From Candidatus Ligilactobacillus avistercoris (GTDB lineage Bacteria > Bacillota > Bacilli > Lactobacillales > Lactobacillaceae): a stretch of DNA of 64,000 nucleotides. The stretch spans positions 85,122-149,121 of the forward strand of contig DWXB01000007.1 of NCBI GenBank assembly GCA_019119415.1, written 5' to 3'. A model generated the notes under the pieces. That model ran no database searches and was not told the origin of the DNA. It saw nothing but the letters and a program-made list of their open reading frames with translations. Of the stretch, positions 1-9,241 are shown in pieces; position 1 is the stretch's first letter; each line of letters starts with the position of its first letter. Made by a program: the position numbers and the translations under genes.

Positions 1-1131
1 AATGGCCAATCCGTATGCCGCCTCCATGTGCTCCGACGTCCGGAAGAACAGAAGAACCGAGCAGGTGATGATACACAGCAGCCAGTTGATGTCCTTAATG
101 TAGATTTGCCCCCGGGACATGCTTGGGTGTTCAACAAACATCCGTGGCAGCAGCTTGAGCCCTTCCGCCTCTTCTACGAGGGTGAACGACCCGGTGATTA
201 ATGCCTGGGAAGCAATGATGGCGGCCAGCGTCGCAATGATGACCCCAAACATGTAAAACTTCCCCGGAAGCATCGTGTAGAACGGATTGATTGCCCCGGA
301 CATGTTGTGGAATTCACTCATGTGCCCGATCAGGTAAGCTCCCTGGCCAAAGTAGTTTAGGATTAACGCCAGGAAAACAAACGGCCAGGTGATGTAGATG
401 TTCCGCCGACCAACGTGACCCATGTCAGAGTACAGGGCCTCCGCCCCGGTCGTTGCCAGGAAGATACTCCCCAGAATGAAGAGCCCGTCCTTATTCACCG
501 GCGAAAACAGCACCCGCAGTCCATAGACTGGTGAAAGTGCCTTGAGGATTCCCAGGTTACCGTGCATGTTGTAGATGCCAAAGACTGCCAAGAAGCCGAA
601 CCAGACCAGCATAATTGGGCCGAACGCCCGGCCAATGAAGCTCGTTCCAAAGCGCTGGATCAAAAACAGGACCAACAGAATTGTGAGTGTGATGATTACC
701 ACGTCGTTCTGGTCGTGCACAGGAACCGTGTGGTGAAACGCCACGCCCTTTAACCCCTCAATCGCACTGGTAACCGTCACGGCTGGAGTCAGCGTCCCGT
801 CAGCTAGGAGGGCCGCTCCCCCAATCAACGCCGGGAGAATCAACCATTTCGCCTTATTTTTGACAAGGGCGTACAGGGCAAAGATCCCCCCTTCACCGTT
901 GTTATCAGCCCGGAGAGCAACCAGCACGTACTTGATTGTCGTAATCAGCATTAACGTCCAGAAAATTAGTGATAAGCATCCGATTACGTAATCAGGGGTC
1001 AGGTACTTCATGCCCCCTGCGTTTCCGATTAACGCATTCATTACGTACAGCGGAGATGTTCCGATATCGCCGTATACAACCCCGATGGTGATTAGCGCCC
1101 CCACCAGGATTCCCTTGCGGTGTTTCGTCAT
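1..1131 (-). CDS. kup: KUP-family potassium uptake protein (3' end outside window)
   Basis: This is the N-terminal 377 codons of a Kup/HAK potassium:proton symporter, an integral membrane protein that imports K+. The start is the ATG at 1131, preceded by a GAGGTGG ribosome site. Near the start the translation gives [16 protein letters not shown], the family signature, followed by hydrophobic segments. At the window edge it reads [12 protein letters not shown], another conserved Kup stretch. The frame is open to base 1, so the gene continues outside the window and its cytoplasmic tail cannot be seen. It lies downstream of pepC on the same strand, but a probable terminator separates them. Confidence 0.93.
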   Translation of the reverse strand, partial: MTKHRKGILVGALITIGVVYGDIGTSPLYVMNALIGNAGGMKYLTPDYVIGCLSLIFWTLMLITTIKYVLVALRADNNGEGGIFALYALVKNKAKWLILPALIGGAALLADGTLTPAVTVTSAIEGLKGVAFHHTVPVHDQNDVVIITLTILLVLFLIQRFGTSFIGRAFGPIMLVWFGFLAVFGIYNMHGNLGILKALSPVYGLRVLFSPVNKDGLFILGSIFLATTGAEALYSDMGHVGRRNIYITWPFVFLALILNYFGQGAYLIGHMSEFHNMSGAINPFYTMLPGKFYMFGVIIATLAAIIASQALITGSFTLVEEAEGLKLLPRMFVEHPSMSRGQIYIKDINWLLCIITCSVLLFFRTSEHMEAAYGLAI

Positions 1132-1240
1132 TTTTGCCACCTCATTGATTTTTCTACCTAATACGGTTCATCATACACTTTATTCTCCCGCACGACCATT
1201 AATTTCGTATTACAAAACGGCAAATTTCCCGGGAAATAAC

Positions 1241-1269
1241 AAAAAGGATGAGACGAACGCCCCACCCTC
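1241..1269 (-). terminator. Rho-independent terminator after pepC
   Basis: On the minus strand GGGTGGGGC, a four-base loop and GTCTCATCC form a nine-pair stem with several G-U pairs, followed by five T. It lies directly downstream of the pepC stop. Confidence 0.6.
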
Positions 1270-1285
1270 AAGTTAACGGATAAAA

Positions 1286-2602
1286 CTATGCCAATGAATC
1301 CCACGGTTTAAGGTCAACCCGCTGCTGGTCAAGCAGCTTGCGTTGTTCTTCCGTCAGGTACTTCTTGTTAATAATGACCTCGTACATGTACTTGTCAAAC
1401 CACTCATCGGTCATAATGAAGTAGCCGTCCTTGCCGACCTTTTCACCCCAACTGTTTTCAACCTTCCACTTTGTTGGCTGACCGTCCACCAGGTCAACCC
1501 CAGTGAACGTCATAGCGTGGGAACACGTTCCTTCACCGGAAGCGAGCCGGTCCGCCTTACTCATTTCCAGATCAACCCCAAATAACTCGTCTTCCTTGAA
1601 GTAGTCCGGATCCAGGATTCCCTTTTGCCGGTCAATCTTGTTGAGCACGTCGCACCCCAACCAGGCCGTCTCGCCCGCTTGCAGCTGCTTAATCGTGGCG
1701 TCCTTTAACGCCTGCGTATCAACCGTTAGGAACTCAATTTTCTTGCCGTTAAAGATGTAGTCCTGACTCGGCAAACCAAACAGTTTCCCCTGCTCGTGGT
1801 CCGGGGCATCCGTCAGGCATACGTAGTCATCAAAGTTCCAGTCCACGTACTTCTGGTAGAACGACTGCGGCGTTAAGTTGCGGTCGATGTGGTAGTTGTG
1901 CTCATCGTCCCGGTATTCAAAGCCAAACTTTACCGGCGGCTGACCGAAGACGTCAACGAGAATCCGGTAGATCTCGTTCAGGAAGTGCATCTTCGTTTCA
2001 CGTAACTTTGCTGCGTCAGCCCCGTCAGCTGCAAGGTTCCGCAGCGTCATGGCATCCTTCCGGAGTTTTAGGTTCAACGTCGGGTTAAGCTCAGCCGTCT
2101 TATCACTCGTCAGGGTTTCTGGCATCACGTACTGTGGTACTAAACCGTACTTTTCAATTAATGCCGGTCCGTTTGCCCACTGGCCGCCATCACCGTTGCC
2201 CCACTTTAACAGGAACTGCACTTCCCGGCTGTCAAGCGGCAAGTCAGCAGTTGCGAGAACGTCCTCGTAAAACTTGTTACTTTTTTCCAGCCGGTCATAG
2301 AACGACAGGTAGTTCTGTGAAAACTGGAAGTCCTTCATCTTGTACTTCTCAGCAAACTTGTGCCGAAGTGTGTTTAACGTTGCGAATAACCAACAACGCC
2401 CGCTCTTCTTCTGGTTGGCAACCTTCCCCGTTTCTACTTCAACGGAAAACGTGGGGTCCAGGTGCCGCTTGGCCGCGTAGTTTTCACTTGTGCTAATCAC
2501 GCCGTTCTTTTGAACCGCGCGCGCGACAACAGCCGCATCCGGTCGCTGGTCAAAATCCTGTTGGAACCGGTGAAGGTCCTCTAGTGTAATATCCTTTGTC
2601 AT
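1286..2602 (-). CDS. pepC: Aminopeptidase C (bleomycin hydrolase family, C1B)
   Basis: Cytoplasmic cysteine aminopeptidase that releases N-terminal residues from peptides, part of the lactobacillus peptide-use system. Its 438 residues match the usual family length. The catalytic residues are visible: Cys70 in SGRCWLFA, His362 in CSHAMT and Asn383 in VENSWG. The C-terminal tail, which in this family reaches into the active site and sets exopeptidase specificity, is present (ending KPWDSLA). The ATG at 2602 follows GAGGCGG. It is monocistronic, with its own terminator before kup. Confidence 0.96.
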   Translation of the reverse strand: MTKDITLEDLHRFQQDFDQRPDAAVVARAVQKNGVISTSENYAAKRHLDPTFSVEVETGKVANQKKSGRCWLFATLNTLRHKFAEKYKMKDFQFSQNYLSFYDRLEKSNKFYEDVLATADLPLDSREVQFLLKWGNGDGGQWANGPALIEKYGLVPQYVMPETLTSDKTAELNPTLNLKLRKDAMTLRNLAADGADAAKLRETKMHFLNEIYRILVDVFGQPPVKFGFEYRDDEHNYHIDRNLTPQSFYQKYVDWNFDDYVCLTDAPDHEQGKLFGLPSQDYIFNGKKIEFLTVDTQALKDATIKQLQAGETAWLGCDVLNKIDRQKGILDPDYFKEDELFGVDLEMSKADRLASGEGTCSHAMTFTGVDLVDGQPTKWKVENSWGEKVGKDGYFIMTDEWFDKYMYEVIINKKYLTEEQRKLLDQQRVDLKPWDSLA

Positions 2603-2690
2603 CTGATCCGCCTCTTCCTTTGTTTGATTAAGTGTATTTTAATTCTTTTCTCATTAAAAGGCAATGCTCCCCGCCAAAGAACCCCTTAAT

Positions 2691-3023
2691 TTACTCGAAC
2701 CACATTAATGCGCTAATCCGCGGAATATCCGAAGAAACCAACGCATCAACGAGCGCATCGTCGTTAGGGTCATAGTCGATAATTTGCCGCTTATTCTTGG
2801 CAAGCTTTTGAATTAATATTTTAGTGGCCCGGCCGGCCCCTTCACGAAACGGGTGCAGAAAGTTTGCACTATCCAGTAGCTGAGCGTATTGCTCAATCGG
2901 CGGTACTGGTGCCTGATTAATTGCGGTAATCTGCTGGTTAACCGTAGCAATTCCCCGGGAAATAAACTCAACTGGTAAAAACGTCGTCGTCCCCTTCGTA
3001 AGGTCATAATTAATTATGCCAAT
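2691..3023 (-). pseudogene. Fic-domain remnant (5'-truncated)
   Basis: One minus-strand frame is open from 3023 to a TAA at 2691-2693 and reads NFLHPFREGAGRATK, a Fic core motif in which the Asn of the usual HPFREGNGR is Ala. Downstream it reads NDDALVDALVSSDI, typical of the Fic C-terminal helices. There is no ATG, GTG or TTG start with a ribosome site; a stop codon lies immediately upstream at 3024-3026. The N-terminal part of the Fic domain is missing, so this is a decayed copy. It sits back to back with an intact Fic gene. Confidence 0.7.
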
Positions 3024-3136
3024 TTAGGCGAAAATCGTTTTTTTATCGCCAATTCGACCATTTTCTTCTTTGTTTTTGACAAAAATAGCCAAAATCAGCA
3101 TAATTAACACAAAAACAGCCAAAGGGAGGGTTAATA

Positions 3137-4399
3137 ATGCACGAATATCACGATTTACTAACTTACAGCCGGATGAATCCCGGAAAAAATCCCCAAGACG
3201 AGTATCACCGGCGCTTTACAAGTCCCGGGGCATACCGAACAGGAATGATGATTCACCCCACTAACAAGGACGGCCTCCCGACGACTGATGAATACGAATT
3301 ATTTTTTGTTCCAGAGCATTATTTACTTCAATTAATGGAACAGGTACGCCACTTAAGCAGCCAAATCACCGCCCTTGTTCGGCGGTTGCCCAAGATAGCG
3401 GCACGGACGTTTGTCCTGGCAATGTTAATGGATGAAATTAAGGCGACCAACGCCATCGAAGGGGTTCACTCTACCCGCGCTGAAATCCAAAACGCATGGA
3501 ACCACCGCAACGATTCCGACCAGCCAAATCCAGTCCGGCTAGTCGGGTTCGTTAAGATGTACAACGAACTACTTCAAACCAGAATTCCCATGATTACCAA
3601 ACTAGCGGACATTCGCACTGCCTATGACCGACTGCTCCAGGGTGAAATCGCTCCGGATAGCCTACCTCAGGGACAACTATTCCGGTCGCAGGCCGTCCGC
3701 ATTGGAAACGCCCAGACAACTAAGCACATTCCACCTACAAGTGAAAAACGGATTATTAACTGTTTGGAAAACTGGCTCCAGTTCGAACAACAAGAGAACG
3801 TTCCCGCACTTTTTCAGGCGGCGGCAGCCCACTTCTATTTTGAATACGTCCATCCGTTTGCGGACGGAAACGGGCGTTTGGGGCGTCACCTCTTTTGCCG
3901 TCAAATCGCTCGTGAGTACGATCCGTTTACGGCGATTAGTTTTTCACACGAAATTAGCCTTGACGATCGGCAGTACTACCGTGCCTTTGATAAGGTGGAA
4001 CACCGCCGGAATTACGGTGAGCTGACCTTCTTCATTCAAACTACCCTTCGTTATTTGGCTCACGGCCAACAGCGAACGGTCGCGAAGTTAATGGCAGTCC
4101 AGGAGCAACTCGCCCACGCTAAGCAGGTAATCCACCACCAGCAACTATCGCCGTTAGCCCAGGAATTACTGTTTGCGTACGTCCAGGTCTACTTCTTTAC
4201 CAACCTCACTGATTGGGGGATTGATGACCGTGAAATCATTGCTGCAAAGGAATTCGGAAAGTCTAGGGAAGACCGCAAACGAGTGATTAGAGAACTCACG
4301 CAGAACGGGTGGACAACCGTGATTAAAAAACGGCCCAAAAAGCGGTGCCTCTCACGGCAAGGAAAGAAACAACTCAATCTCCAAGCAATCTTTCAGTAA
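3137..4399 (+). CDS. Fic-family protein (probable AMPylase) with N-terminal inhibitory motif
   Basis: Fic proteins transfer AMP or other nucleotide parts to target proteins. The catalytic motif HPFADGNGRLGR starts at His239. An upstream TNAIEG stretch (residues 104-109) fits the inhibitory-helix pattern [S/T]xxxE[G/N] of class II Fic proteins, which keeps the enzyme off until released. The C-terminal third looks like a winged-helix region, common in this group. The 420-residue length is normal. The ATG at 3137 follows GGGAGG. The target is unknown. The first codons overlap no other gene, and a decayed Fic copy lies just upstream on the other strand. Confidence 0.85.
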   Translation: MHEYHDLLTYSRMNPGKNPQDEYHRRFTSPGAYRTGMMIHPTNKDGLPTTDEYELFFVPEHYLLQLMEQVRHLSSQITALVRRLPKIAARTFVLAMLMDEIKATNAIEGVHSTRAEIQNAWNHRNDSDQPNPVRLVGFVKMYNELLQTRIPMITKLADIRTAYDRLLQGEIAPDSLPQGQLFRSQAVRIGNAQTTKHIPPTSEKRIINCLENWLQFEQQENVPALFQAAAAHFYFEYVHPFADGNGRLGRHLFCRQIAREYDPFTAISFSHEISLDDRQYYRAFDKVEHRRNYGELTFFIQTTLRYLAHGQQRTVAKLMAVQEQLAHAKQVIHHQQLSPLAQELLFAYVQVYFFTNLTDWGIDDREIIAAKEFGKSREDRKRVIRELTQNGWTTVIKKRPKKRCLSRQGKKQLNLQAIFQ

Positions 4400-4413
4400 T
4401 TGAAGAATACACC

Positions 4414-4446
4414 ACAAAAAACCGCTGGCATCCCTGCCAGCGGTTT
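4414..4446 (-). terminator. Terminator after the maltose operon (possibly bidirectional)
   Basis: ACCGCTGGCA, a TCCC loop and TGCCAGCGGT form a perfect stem. On the minus strand it is followed by a T run, which fits termination of pgmB. It may also stop the converging Fic transcript. Confidence 0.85.
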
Positions 4447-4476
4447 CGTCGAAATGATTATTAGTTATGGAACCTT

Positions 4477-5148
4477 TTACTTGTGGGCCTGTTCGTAAGT
4501 CTCCTCAAATAGGTCGTAGCTGAAGTCGGCCGTCGTTGGGACAACCTTGTCCGCCTTAGCAAGCTCGTGAGCATCGCCAACGGCCACGGCCACCATGCCG
4601 GCGTCCTTAATGGACTGTACCCCAGCAACGGCGTCCTCGACCCCGACACATTCGCTCGGGTCAAGGTTAATGGCAGCTGCCCCCGCCAAGAAAATGTCCG
4701 GGGCTGGTTTGCCGTGCGCAACCTTAGCCGGGTCAGCAATCGCGTCAAACGCGTCCATCAACCCCAGTTTCTCCAGAATTGCCGGGGCGTTTTTAGAAGC
4801 TGACGCGAGGGCCATCAGCACGTGGTGCTCCTTCAGCTGAGCGATTAAGTCGTTGATTCCCGGAAGGATGTCATCCCGCGTCAGCTTCTCAATCGCTTTC
4901 AGGTAGTAGCCGTTCTTCTCAGCGGCCATCGCCTGCACCTGTTCGTCCGTGTAGTCGTCCTTCACCCCACCGAATTCCAGAATCCGGTTCAGGGAATCAA
5001 TCCGACTAACCCCCTTCAGTTCCGTTTCAAATGAAGCCGGAAGCTCCAGGTTCAACTTTTCCTTTGCCAGCTGGCTCCACGCTGCAAAGTGGAACTTTGC
5101 TGTATCCGTAATGACCCCGTCCAGGTCAAACACGCATCCCTTCATCAT
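4477..5148 (-). CDS. pgmB: Beta-phosphoglucomutase
   Basis: HAD-superfamily mutase that converts beta-glucose-1-phosphate, the product of maltose phosphorylase, into glucose-6-phosphate. The N-terminus MKGCVFDLDGVITDT carries the nucleophilic Asp of HAD motif I; the cap domain and the later GVEDAVAGV motif are present. The length, 223 residues, is normal. I place the start at ATG 5148 because AAGGGA lies about ten bases upstream; an ATG three codons earlier is too close to that site. It is the last gene of the maltose operon, 24 bases after mapA. Confidence 0.93.
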   Translation of the reverse strand: MMKGCVFDLDGVITDTAKFHFAAWSQLAKEKLNLELPASFETELKGVSRIDSLNRILEFGGVKDDYTDEQVQAMAAEKNGYYLKAIEKLTRDDILPGINDLIAQLKEHHVLMALASASKNAPAILEKLGLMDAFDAIADPAKVAHGKPAPDIFLAGAAAINLDPSECVGVEDAVAGVQSIKDAGMVAVAVGDAHELAKADKVVPTTADFSYDLFEETYEQAHK

Positions 5149-5172
5149 TGCTGTCATTCCCTTCGTTTCTAC

Positions 5173-7446
5173 CTACTTGCTTAACTTAACGTCCTTACCG
5201 TCAACCTTAATTGTCAGGTCGTCACCGGACAGTAGCTCAATCTTCGTTCCCGTCTTATCAACGGCAACGTTTAACAGCCGCCCCCGGAAGTTCAGCCGGA
5301 AGTGGTAGCCGTTCCATGCTTCCGGAACAAACGGCTTGAACTGCAGCTGACCGTCAACAACCCGCATGCCAGCGAATCCTTGTACGATGGCCAGCCAACC
5401 ACCAGACATAGCCGTGATGTGCAACCCGTCAACCGTATCGTTGTTGTAGTTGTCCAGGTCCAGCCGGGCCGTCCGTTCGTACAACTCAACGGACTTCTCC
5501 TGGTACCGCAGATCAGCCGCCATGATTGCGTAGATTGATGCGGACAGGCTGGATTCGTGGACCGTCAGCGGTTCGTAGAAGTCAAAGTTCCGCTTCTTTT
5601 GTTCTTCAGTAAACTCGTCCATGAAGTACCACATTGCCTGAAGAACATCAGCCTGCTTGATGTACGGTGACCGTAAGATGTGGTCCCATGACCAGTGCTG
5701 GTTGATTGGTAATTCATCAGCCGGAATCTCGTTAATTGGGTTGTTGTGGTCGTCCAGCGTAATTTCCTTGTCAAGGAAGCCATCGTGCTGAACAAAGATG
5801 CCGAGTTCCTTGTCTTCTGGCAGGTACATCTTGTCGACGATATCCTGCCACTTAGCCTTTTCGTCCGCTGAAACGTTCAGCTTAGCGGCCTGGTCGGCAG
5901 AAACCTTGTCAAGGATTTCCAGCGTGTACTTTAATTCCCACTGGGCCATGAAGTTGGTGTACCAGTTGTTGTCGACGTTGTTTTCGTATTCGTCGGCCCC
6001 GGTAACCCCGTGAATCATGTACTGGCCATTCCGCTTGGAGAAGTGGACCCGGTCAGCCCAGAAACGGGCAATTTCAACAAGAACCTTGCTTCCTTCGTTC
6101 AGGACGTAGCTCTCGTCACCGGTCATCTTCGTGTAGTTGTAGATAGCGTAGGCAATGTCGCTGTTCCGGTGGATTTCTTCAAACGTGATTTCCCACTCGT
6201 TGTGGCACTCGATCCCGTTAAACGTCACCATCGGGTAAAGCGCACCCTTTAAGCCCTGTTCCTGGGCGTTGTGGTATGCCCCGTCAAGCTGGTTGTACCG
6301 GTACATTAACAGGTTCCGCGGTACTTCCTTCTTGGATGTTCCCAGGTAAACTGGGAGACAGAAGGCTTCGGTGTCCCAGTAGGTAGCGCCACCGTATTTC
6401 TCGCCGGTGAAGCCCTTTGGTCCGATGTTTAACCGCGCATCGTTCCCGTAGTAGGTTGAGAACAGCTGGAAGAGGTTAAACCGAATCCCCTGCTGGGCCG
6501 CATCGTCGCCGTCAATCGTAATATCGGACTTCTCCCACCGAGCAGCCCACTCGTCCTCCTGGGCCTTTACCAGGTCAGCGTATGAGCTTTCCTGTGCCTT
6601 ACTTAACAGTTTGTCAGCGGCAGCATCGAGGGCTTCGCGCGTGTCGTAGTCCCGGGACGTTACCACAACAACCCGCTTTTCAAACGTTGCCGGACTGTTC
6701 GGCGTTAACGTGCCGCTAAAGCGGTTGGCCACGTGCTTGTCCGTTTCTTCGGCCTGGGCAGGCTGAAGGTCCGTTACGTGCGCCATTGCCATTTCAGTGG
6801 TGAACTGCGGTGTACCGAAGTTATTTGGCGCCGTTTCCCCAACCAGTTTGCCGTGATCAGAAGCAGCCTGCTTGTCCAATACCGTCCAGAACTGCTCACC
6901 GTAGTTGGAATCTTCGTTGTAAACGTCGGCGTTGATAAAGGACGTTACCTCAACCTGAACGTCGTCATCACTGAGGTTGGTGAACGTCAGCTTGTTAGCG
7001 TACAGTTCCTTGAAGGCGACACTGACAAACCGTTCGGACTCAACCTTGATCCGGTGACCGTTCTTTTCAACGACAAATGACCGGTCAAGCACCCCACGCT
7101 TCATGTCAAGGCACAGTTCAAAATCACTAAACTTATCCTTGGCAAGGTCAATGGACTCGCCGTCAATCTTGATGTCAACACTGACAAAGTCGATGGCGTT
7201 CGGCACCTTCCCGAAGTACTTCGGGTAACCGTTTTTCCACCAACCAACCCGCGTCTTGTCCGGGTACCATACCCCACCGAGGTAGATCCCCTGGTGAGTA
7301 TCGCCGGAGTACTGTTCTTCAAACATGCCCCGCATTCCCATGTACTCGTTCCCGATACTGGTCATGCTTTCCTGGAGCCGCTTGTCTTCTGGATTAAATT
7401 CGTGGGTAACAACCTTCCACGGATCAATTTCAAAAATTCGTTTCAT
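5173..7446 (-). CDS. mapA: Maltose phosphorylase (GH65)
   Basis: Cytoplasmic enzyme that splits maltose with inorganic phosphate into glucose and beta-glucose-1-phosphate. The 757 residues show the GH65 layout: N-terminal beta-sandwich, linker, (alpha/alpha)6 barrel with the ADEYENNVDNNWYTN stretch holding the general acid Glu, and a small C-terminal beta domain. Kojibiose or trehalose phosphorylase are possible alternatives in GH65, but the location between pgmB and neopullulanase favours maltose. The ATG follows GGAGGG at normal spacing. Confidence 0.93.
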   Translation of the reverse strand: MKRIFEIDPWKVVTHEFNPEDKRLQESMTSIGNEYMGMRGMFEEQYSGDTHQGIYLGGVWYPDKTRVGWWKNGYPKYFGKVPNAIDFVSVDIKIDGESIDLAKDKFSDFELCLDMKRGVLDRSFVVEKNGHRIKVESERFVSVAFKELYANKLTFTNLSDDDVQVEVTSFINADVYNEDSNYGEQFWTVLDKQAASDHGKLVGETAPNNFGTPQFTTEMAMAHVTDLQPAQAEETDKHVANRFSGTLTPNSPATFEKRVVVVTSRDYDTREALDAAADKLLSKAQESSYADLVKAQEDEWAARWEKSDITIDGDDAAQQGIRFNLFQLFSTYYGNDARLNIGPKGFTGEKYGGATYWDTEAFCLPVYLGTSKKEVPRNLLMYRYNQLDGAYHNAQEQGLKGALYPMVTFNGIECHNEWEITFEEIHRNSDIAYAIYNYTKMTGDESYVLNEGSKVLVEIARFWADRVHFSKRNGQYMIHGVTGADEYENNVDNNWYTNFMAQWELKYTLEILDKVSADQAAKLNVSADEKAKWQDIVDKMYLPEDKELGIFVQHDGFLDKEITLDDHNNPINEIPADELPINQHWSWDHILRSPYIKQADVLQAMWYFMDEFTEEQKKRNFDFYEPLTVHESSLSASIYAIMAADLRYQEKSVELYERTARLDLDNYNNDTVDGLHITAMSGGWLAIVQGFAGMRVVDGQLQFKPFVPEAWNGYHFRLNFRGRLLNVAVDKTGTKIELLSGDDLTIKVDGKDVKLSK

Positions 7447-7473
7447 GTGATTCGTCCCTCCGTTTACAAGTAA

Positions 7474-9219
7474 TTAATTCGTTGCGATTACGAAGCCGTC
7501 GCGGGTTAATTGCCCGTTCTCATAATTCTGTGCTAACAACACGTCACCCTGTGAGTTAATGGTAGCCGCCTGATCACCGGTGTTAACCGTAATCCGAACC
7601 GCCCCATAATCAAGCGTAATGACGTTGTCAGCATCAACCGCCCACTTCATCCGACCAACCGTTAGCTTATTAGCTACCTGTTGCCGCACCCGGACAAGTC
7701 GTTGCATAAATCCGTACATCGTCTGGTCCTGTAATTCTGGATCCCAGACCATCGGTTTCCGGTCATCCGGGTCGTTCTCACCCGTCATCCCGTACTCCGT
7801 TCCGTAGTAAATGCTTGGCGTCCCCGGCTGCATGAACGTAAATGCGAGGATTTGCCGCGTCAGGTCCATATTATCGTGGGCTAACGTCTTAATCCGCGCA
7901 GTATCGTGCGAATCCAACACGTTAAACATCATCGAATTAGCCTGATCAGAGTAATGCATCAATATCGCATTCAGTTCCGCAATCATCTGCGGGGCATCAA
8001 TTTCGTGCGTTAAGAAGTGCCGTTTAATATCATCAGTATAAGCGTAGTTCATCACGCCGGTAAACTGATCACCCTGTAACCACGGTTCCGCCGTATGCCA
8101 AATCTCACCGAGAATGTAGAAATCCGGCTTAAGGGCCGTTGTTGCATCGTGGAATCGCCGCCAGAAATGGTGATCAATTTCATTAGCAACGTCTAACCGC
8201 CATGCATCAATATCAAATTCCTTAATCCAGTACGTTGCGATTGACAGAAGGTAATCCTGAACTTCCGGATTAGCCGTATTTAACTTTGGCATGTGCGGGG
8301 TGTAGCTGAACGTCTCATAGTTTGCATCATCCGTAAACTCGAAGTTATCAGTTGGCGTATAATGCACCGGGAACTCATGGATATGGAACCAATCAGCATA
8401 CTTTGAGCCGGCCCCGTTTTTGATAACATCCTGCCACTGCGGCGATTGATCACCAATATGATTAAACACCGCATCAAGCATCACGCGAATTCCCCGTTTA
8501 TGCGCTTCCTGAACCAAGCGCTTAAACAGCTTTTTGTCCCCAAAATGAGGGTCAATTTCAAAGTAATCCTCGGTATCATACTTATGATTCGATGGCGCCT
8601 TAAAAATCGGGTTAAAGTAGATCCCGTTAACCCCCAAATCAACTAAGTGGTCAAGGTGATCTAACACTCCCTGAAGGTCACCACCGTAAAAGTCCTGTCT
8701 TCCAGGATGAACCGTTGAGTCCCATTCCTTCGTTCCGGCCGGGTTTAGTTCTGGGTTACCGTTAGCAAACCGCTCCGGAAAAATCTGGTACCAAACAGTT
8801 TCATTAACCCACTGAGGGGCATGAAACGCATCAATCTGATGAAAGTACGGTAGCCGGAAATACATATTTTCATTAGTTAATTCCGCTTCCGTCGGTTTCT
8901 TTTTGATTCCTTGGTCAACGTATAATACTTCGTCACCATCGAACCCGGTTACATAAAAACCGTATGCTAACCGGTGCTTCGGTTCGGTAATCGTCACCAT
9001 CCAGTAGTCATACACATCCGTTTGAAGACGCCGTTCCATTGGTACCCGGTGTTCAAACCACCGGGCGTGTTTATTAGGAATAGCGTACGGATCGCCGTAC
9101 ACAACTGCGACCTGTGCAACATCATCCCGGGCCGTCCGCAAACGAAGTTGAACCTTATCAGTTCCTACGAGACTAATATCTTCGCTCTCCGGGCGATGGC
9201 CAATTCCGGCATAATTCAT
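7474..9219 (-). CDS. Neopullulanase / cyclomaltodextrinase-type GH13 hydrolase
   Basis: Intracellular alpha-glucosidic hydrolase that would trim imported maltodextrins or cyclodextrins to maltose for MapA. The 581 residues include an N-terminal CBM34-like beta domain (about 1-120), the catalytic barrel with AWRLDVANEID (nucleophile Asp), ILGEIWH (acid/base Glu) and VLDSHDTAR (transition-state Asp), and a C-terminal beta domain. MPKLNTANPEV is typical of the GH13_20 group. No signal peptide is seen. The ATG follows GGAGGG and the gene lies 27 bases upstream of mapA. Maltogenic amylase is an equally fair name. Confidence 0.9.
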   Translation of the reverse strand: MNYAGIGHRPESEDISLVGTDKVQLRLRTARDDVAQVAVVYGDPYAIPNKHARWFEHRVPMERRLQTDVYDYWMVTITEPKHRLAYGFYVTGFDGDEVLYVDQGIKKKPTEAELTNENMYFRLPYFHQIDAFHAPQWVNETVWYQIFPERFANGNPELNPAGTKEWDSTVHPGRQDFYGGDLQGVLDHLDHLVDLGVNGIYFNPIFKAPSNHKYDTEDYFEIDPHFGDKKLFKRLVQEAHKRGIRVMLDAVFNHIGDQSPQWQDVIKNGAGSKYADWFHIHEFPVHYTPTDNFEFTDDANYETFSYTPHMPKLNTANPEVQDYLLSIATYWIKEFDIDAWRLDVANEIDHHFWRRFHDATTALKPDFYILGEIWHTAEPWLQGDQFTGVMNYAYTDDIKRHFLTHEIDAPQMIAELNAILMHYSDQANSMMFNVLDSHDTARIKTLAHDNMDLTRQILAFTFMQPGTPSIYYGTEYGMTGENDPDDRKPMVWDPELQDQTMYGFMQRLVRVRQQVANKLTVGRMKWAVDADNVITLDYGAVRITVNTGDQAATINSQGDVLLAQNYENGQLTRDGFVIATN

Positions 9220-9241
9220 ATCCAGAACCCTCCGTTAATCC

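Noticed and set aside
1224..1237. Palindrome ATTTCCCGGGAAAT and other TTCCCGGGAA sites across the window
   Set aside because: They occur inside coding regions and terminators alike, with no fixed place relative to promoters; likely chance in this base composition.
1132..1240. Possible c-di-AMP riboswitch before kup
   Set aside because: The gap is too short and shows no conserved ydaO-type core.
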